A stretch of 64,000 bases of DNA, taken from positions 20,452,400 to 20,516,399 of the forward strand of contig NC_134828.1 of NCBI RefSeq assembly GCF_004210375.1, written 5' to 3'. This stretch comes from Tachypleus tridentatus (lineage: Eukaryota > Arthropoda > Merostomata > Xiphosura > Limulidae). Each line of letters starts with the position of its first letter. The stretch's first letter is position 1. A program made the translations under genes and the position numbers. Below the pieces are notes generated by a model. It worked only from the letters and a program-made list of their open reading frames with translations. It made no database searches and was not told the DNA's origin. Positions 59,484-64,000 of this stretch are shown here, piece after piece.

Positions 59484-59623
59484 ACTACACATGTTGACAG
59501 ATATGGAGAAAGCAGTCTAAGTTTTTACAGGTCTCTGCCCTTCATTTCAAGGAAGCTACTCCTCAGTCAGTAGATTGAACTCCACTCTTAGAAGAGTGGA
59601 GAGGAAGAAGAAAATTGGTTCAA
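59484..59623 (+). pseudogene. ATR FAT-domain exon with stop (copy B)
   Basis: Counterpart of 32659-32799 with acceptor CTTCCAG and donor GTATGT. LHMLTDMEKAV is followed by TAA in frame, and the later TGA at the position of the human Trp is also present. It is one base shorter (five T instead of six). The shared stop shows the lesion was fixed before these copies diverged. Confidence 0.82.
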
Positions 59624-60414
59624 GTATGTGTTTCAGGTTTTACTTTTATTACAAATAGAATATATAAAACTGCAGTCTCAAAAGCTAGGAATGATTTTTT
59701 TATCTAATGATATTGATAATTTAACTTATAGTTTGTATACATTACTGATTATTTCTTTAAAGCTTTAAAGATACCAAATGAGATGTGAAGAGAAAAATAG
59801 AAAGCACTTATCATTCTTGTTTTAAAAAAAAAGTGTCTCATTATATATCGGGAGCAGCTACTCTAATGATAAGAACTTCAACATTTATATCTTTGATATT
59901 GTACATTTTTTAGGTACGAGAACACATTTCTGAGTTTAAAAACATAAATTGTTTAAAGCAGATTATACAATATAAATAATAAAGAATCATTTAATGATCA
60001 TATACACAAACGTTTTAAAATAATTAGTATACTAATAATCAAAGTCTACATTAAAACAAAGATTAAAATTTTATTAATCTAACCTTGAACAGGCACTTAT
60101 AGTTCTGTTTGTCTCTCTAGAAATAATTAAAAGTAATATAGAAATGAAATTTACTGAAATACCATGACCCAAACTTAAAGATATACCATTTTAATTATAA
60201 CAACTGTTTCATTGGTTTTCATATAATATTTGTCTATTTTACTTAATTCTTTATTTTAAAGGCTAAAATTTAGATGAATTATATTTTATGATTATAAATG
60301 TTTGTTAATTGTATATAACTTCCCTTTAAACAGTACTTAGTAGAGGAGATCTTGAATTAGAAATAATATTTTGTATTCATGAGTGTTTTTTTTTTAAACT
60401 TCTTTGTTTTACAG

Positions 60415-60557
60415 TCCTCACTTCGTTATCAGGAACCTCTTCTTAATCTGTACCGGGTTCTCCTTACAATAGCCAAGAACAACATTCCTGAGCAGACCAA
60501 AAAGATTGATTACGAAATCGTAACTTGCTGGTTACAAAGTGCAAAACTTGCCAGAAA
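60415..60557 (+). CDS. ATR FAT-domain exon (copy B)
   Basis: Identical coding sequence to 33590-33732, with acceptor GTTTTACAG and donor GTAGGT. It encodes SSLRYQEPLLNLYRVLLTIA and CWLQSAKLAR. The upstream T run is longer by one base. Open reading frame, phase 0 to 2. Confidence 0.9.
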
Positions 60558-61408
60558 GTAGGTTTTATTACACTGCAAATAAATTCTTGTAATCACCTCA
60601 TCTGTACTGTTCCTTTAACTTTTCAGTCGATTATTAATCTGATCTATTCTTTCATTAATATCATATAGTAACATACATTTCTCTGAAATGTGTATGGAGT
60701 ATTTCAGAGGCATCAGACCTGGAGGTGTTGTAACATCCCCACTTTTACATATTTTACATGCATAGCAACTGTAAATTATTATATCAATTTTCTGGTGAGG
60801 ACATGCCCTAAATCTTTACAGACTTAGCTGACTTTGACAGCAGGGGGGAAACACTTTTAGCAGCTTCTTATACTTTAAATTCCTCGTTGTAAATTTTGCG
60901 TGTCTAGTCAAGCACTCCACCTATTTCTCTCCTTCCTGCACCACTAATACTGAAGATATCACATTGAAAAGTTCCTAAACCTGTCAGTGCATGCATGTAG
61001 AAGTTATTACTCATTTCTAATTCTTTGTAAGACATTATTGAGCTTTTATGTACATTCTCACAGAGAGAATATTATATAATGTGTTTATGGGGTATCATTT
61101 TCTTCTAACACTTTGTTCACATTAACAGAATCATTAATGTTTATTAAATTATTTTAATTTATAATCACAGTAAAGTTATATATTAGTCTCACAATTTATA
61201 CAAGTAGCACACCTTGGTTGTAAGCTTCTGATGAAAATTTAAACTAAATGCAGTTTAAAAAAAAACAAATTCGTAATCCAGTTTACTGAGTTAAGTTGGG
61301 GGAGTATTTCTCATCAAAATCTGACTTTTTGATTCTGTTGTTAGTGTCACATAGTAAAATGTTAAAGAAATAATTTATGATCCATGATGGTGAGAAAACC
61401 TGCTACAT

Positions 61409-61450
61409 AGAGTTTTTCTCTGCCCATACCAGCCGTTTTTACATATATAT
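61409..61450 (+). repeat. Solo end of the fold-back element (copy B)
   Basis: Counterpart of 34581-34623, with CCCATACCAGCCGTTTTTAC. Confidence 0.6.
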
Positions 61451-63562
61451 TTTAATTATGCATTGTCACTTTAGCCTAAAATTATGTCAAGTTAAAAGAC
61501 ATGTATTATTTGTAACCCAGTTATAAGTTTTGAAAGAAAACTTCATATTTAAAATGATTCTATCTTCATAGATAAGGTCCATAAGTTTTATACAGGAATG
61601 ATCAAACAAAAGAGGACATTACAAACCAAATCATACTGTTTCAAAAATAATTTTGTTTACCATCTGGCATTGCTTTTATTTCTCTTTTTGTCAACAGTAT
61701 GATAATGGAGATTTAAATGTGTGCCATTACTCAGAATATTGTAAGAACCATTGAACTTTGTTTAGAATAGATTATTTTTGAAGTTGCTTAATTTTTAGGG
61801 ATTAGCTTGATACCAGAGTAGCAAAATGTCCAAAATCGTGAGGGTACAGACCTCAAACTTTACAGAAATATGGAGGCCTACTGATGGATGTAATGAAACT
61901 AAAGCTTGTTTCAGTTGATCTGATAGATATTTGATTATGTTCTTCTATCTCACATTTTCTGTACATAAGTGAATAAATACAACATACATGTTTCAGGGGA
62001 CTGTAAGTCTGGCATAAGAGGTGATGAGGATAACATTTTGTGTGTGTGTGGATTGATATGGTTCTTGTGCAGAACTGGGTTTGAATATGAAAATGATATT
62101 GTATTGATAATTTGACAATTACCCCACTAGCAGTTTTCTGAACTTTAAGGTGGAATTATTCTGTGGCATGGTGGGCTTTTATAATAGATTACTTTTACCA
62201 GTTACTGTGTATCTCTTATATTTCTGAATTCTAGTGTTTTTTAGTCTTGATGTTTCTACAGCATATTGGAATCCACAGAAGATGCTGTATATGATCTCTC
62301 TCTGTTAGGTGATTTGATACAAATTAATTACAGTTGTTTTTGGCTTCTAAATGCTTTTCTGACTTAATATTGTGTACATATCCTGTATATGTGTTTTTAG
62401 AGAAATTTCTGACATATAGTTTTCTTCTTAGAGTAATGCTAAAATAATAGGACTTGAACCCCATATAACAAAAGGTAATACGAATAAATGTATACATCTG
62501 GTTACTACTGATATCATACATAATCTACCTAGGATATCAATCAATCTAAACTTGTATACCCCTATTGAAAATATTCAAACACAGAGAATGAGTCAATGAT
62601 TTTGTTGGAGTACTGCAGCTCATGTTGCCACATAGTTGTGCTCTGTCTAACGATTGTACATCTTGACAATATTCTGACAGCACAGTCTCCATTACAGAAG
62701 GCTCTTTCATGCAACTGTCATGTAGAAATTACATCTGAAACTTGATAATTAGGCTTTTCAGCTCGTAATCTACAGATTACAGGATTGAACCTCATTACTG
62801 AACATGTTTGCCCTCTCAGCTGTGGGAACATTATATATTGTGACAGTCTGTCCCACTATTCAGTCTGACAAAGGTTAGTGGTGAATGGTATTGGCTAATT
62901 GCTTTCTATATAATTCATCACTCAAAATTAGAGAAGGCTAGTGCAGATGGCTCTTGTGTAGCTTTGCATAAACATTCAACAACGAGTCTCAGGACACCAT
63001 GCTTTCTATAATTGATTTAATTTATGGGGACATTAGTTTCTCAGTGCTTGTTTTGGAAGTTTGTTAGTACAGGAATCTGTAAGTGCTGTATCTAGGTTTG
63101 TTTTTTTTATGATAATAAATGCTCTTTGTTTTAACTCGTGTATTTTTATAGCCACTTCAAGTTCTTGACATGCTTGAAGCTTTCATGTGTTCATCAACTA
63201 ATCTTGTGCATATTAATAGCTTGTATTCAAGTTCACTGCTAAAGTCCAGAACTGGTACTAGATTTGAATCATTAGAATAAATATTATATTTGATAGTAAT
63301 TCATCTGATAACTGTAGAATTAGTACCATACACTAAGTGAAGAATTTATTTAAGAATGAGTTGTAATTAAATTATATCATTAGATTTAACTGTTATTAAA
63401 AACTAAGAAGTATCTGTGTAATAATTAATTGCATAATTATATTAATTATGTAATAATTAATTGCATTATTATATTGCATACATTATGATTAGAATCCATT
63501 AACTGTACAATGAATCATGTCCATTAATTTTCAGAATAGTATTTTCAACCTGTGTTTTTTAG

Positions 63563-63681
63563 AAGTGGTCATCAACAGAGGGCTTATAGTTGTCTGCTAG
63601 AAGCTTCAGTATTAAACATACCTGAGACATTTGTGGAAAAATCTAAGTGGCACTGGAATAAAGTAAATATAAATCTCAGTG
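63563..63681 (+). CDS. ATR FAT-domain exon (copy B)
   Basis: Counterpart of 36732-36850 with a longer pyrimidine tract (TGTGTTTTTTAG). It encodes SGHQQRAYSCLLEASVLNIP and ETFVEKSKWHWNKVNINLS, aligned with human ATR AGHHQTAYNALL and YVERAKWLWSKGD. Open, with donor GTAATA after 63681. Confidence 0.88.
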
Positions 63682-64000
63682 GTAATATTTTTTGTAATTA
63701 TTAAAGCAGATACTGTTCTTAGTTGTTTGTAAAACTTTTGATGAAATTATTTAAAGTACCTCTTTTTAATATTTTTGAAATGCCAAAATTGTGAAATTGG
63801 AAGCTCCAGGATTTTGCTGTGATTTAAAATTTTTGAACTATTATGTTATAATGTAGTAAATTTGAAAATTATTAATTTATAAATGTCACTTTTTTAAACT
63901 TTGAAACTGTTAAATTATGAACATTGTATGTTCTAAATGTATACATTTGGAAGTACAAGATTCTGGAACTTAAAAGCATTAAGAATTTAACCTTGGAAGT
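63682..64000 (+). other. ATR intron at window end
   Basis: AT-rich intron matching 36851-37167, with nothing else recognised. Confidence 0.6.

Larger units (their letters stand above)
11229..63681 (+). other. ATR-like locus (host gene, partial, probably decaying)
   Basis: Nine distinct ATR exons in one orientation encode the region leading into and through the FAT domain of the PIKK kinase ATR, which with ATRIP senses RPA-coated single-stranded DNA and phosphorylates CHK1. Order by protein similarity is 11229, 11671, 12444, 14764, 19375, 20297, 44255, 32659, 33590, 36732, with second copies at 57, 59484, 60415 and 63563. The N-terminal HEAT repeats and the C-terminal kinase and FATC domains lie outside the window. 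At least one FAT exon (human LLRDATACYDRAI region) was not found. Exons at 11229, 12444 and 32659/59484 are disrupted while the rest are open, so this is either a pseudogenising paralog or a gene with sequence errors. The stop shared between both copies favours real decay. Confidence 0.75.
49945..64000 (+). other. 14-kb segment repeated from 23085-37167
   Basis: From TAATTCTCACTTCT at 49947 to the window end the sequence follows contig 2 with scattered substitutions and short homopolymer indels. The two copies carry the same fossil LTR, minisatellite, LINE and three ATR exons with the same breaks. It is most likely the other allele, or else a very recent segmental duplication. Confidence 0.9.

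Overview
This window looks like part of an AT-rich, intron-rich, repeat-laden animal genome. The one host gene I recognise is the DNA-damage checkpoint kinase ATR. Its exons encode the stretch that in human ATR leads into and through the FAT domain (for example LLDEPDGVAGVAA, CWLQSAKLARK). Introns are long (0.3 to about 12 kb) and filled with transposable elements. The element mix fits an arthropod, possibly a chelicerate such as a horseshoe crab: a Jockey/I-group LINE with an AACC-type tail, a tRNA-derived SINE ending in a CA tail, mariner and hAT transposons, a Gmr1-type Ty3/gypsy element and a DIRS-like element. That placement is inference from remembered families, not proof. I see no bacterial-style operons, CRISPR arrays or complete intact genes.

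The window is three contigs joined by two gaps of exactly 500 N (2435-2934 and 41385-41884). Contig 1 (1-2434) repeats 20240-21283 of contig 2, apart from an extra 1,382 bp. Contig 3 from 49945 to the window end repeats 23085-37167 of contig 2 at very high identity. An ATR exon at 44255-44317 belongs, by protein order, before exons that already appear at 32659-36850. The simplest reading is that contigs 1 and 3 are one haplotype (or close paralog) and contig 2 is the other, wrongly strung end to end. Contig 2 lacks at least 8 kb present in contig 3, including that exon.

Contig 2 layout: hAT transposon remnant (2935-5171); a long inverted repeat (5812-6572); an unclassified element with an inverted repeat around a decayed conserved ORF (8880-10985); ATR exons at 11229, 11671, 12444, 14764, 19375 and 20297; a truncated Gmr1-like fossil (23085-24860); a 61-bp minisatellite (25360-26770); a LINE (26772-32325); ATR exons at 32659, 33590 and 36732; a DIRS-like fossil (37860-41384). 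Contig 3: diverged repeats, the ATR exon at 44255, a mariner remnant (45032-46085), a longer Gmr1-like fossil with both LTRs (47018-51725), then second copies of the minisatellite, LINE and three ATR exons.

Several ATR exons carry frameshifts and one carries an in-frame stop, and the stop is shared by both copies. The locus therefore looks like a decaying ATR paralog rather than a working checkpoint gene, although other exons remain open with good splice sites. I found no convincing undescribed functional system. The most informative signals are the haplotype-like misassembly, the ATR decay, the minisatellite homogenisation difference and a few unclassified repeat families.
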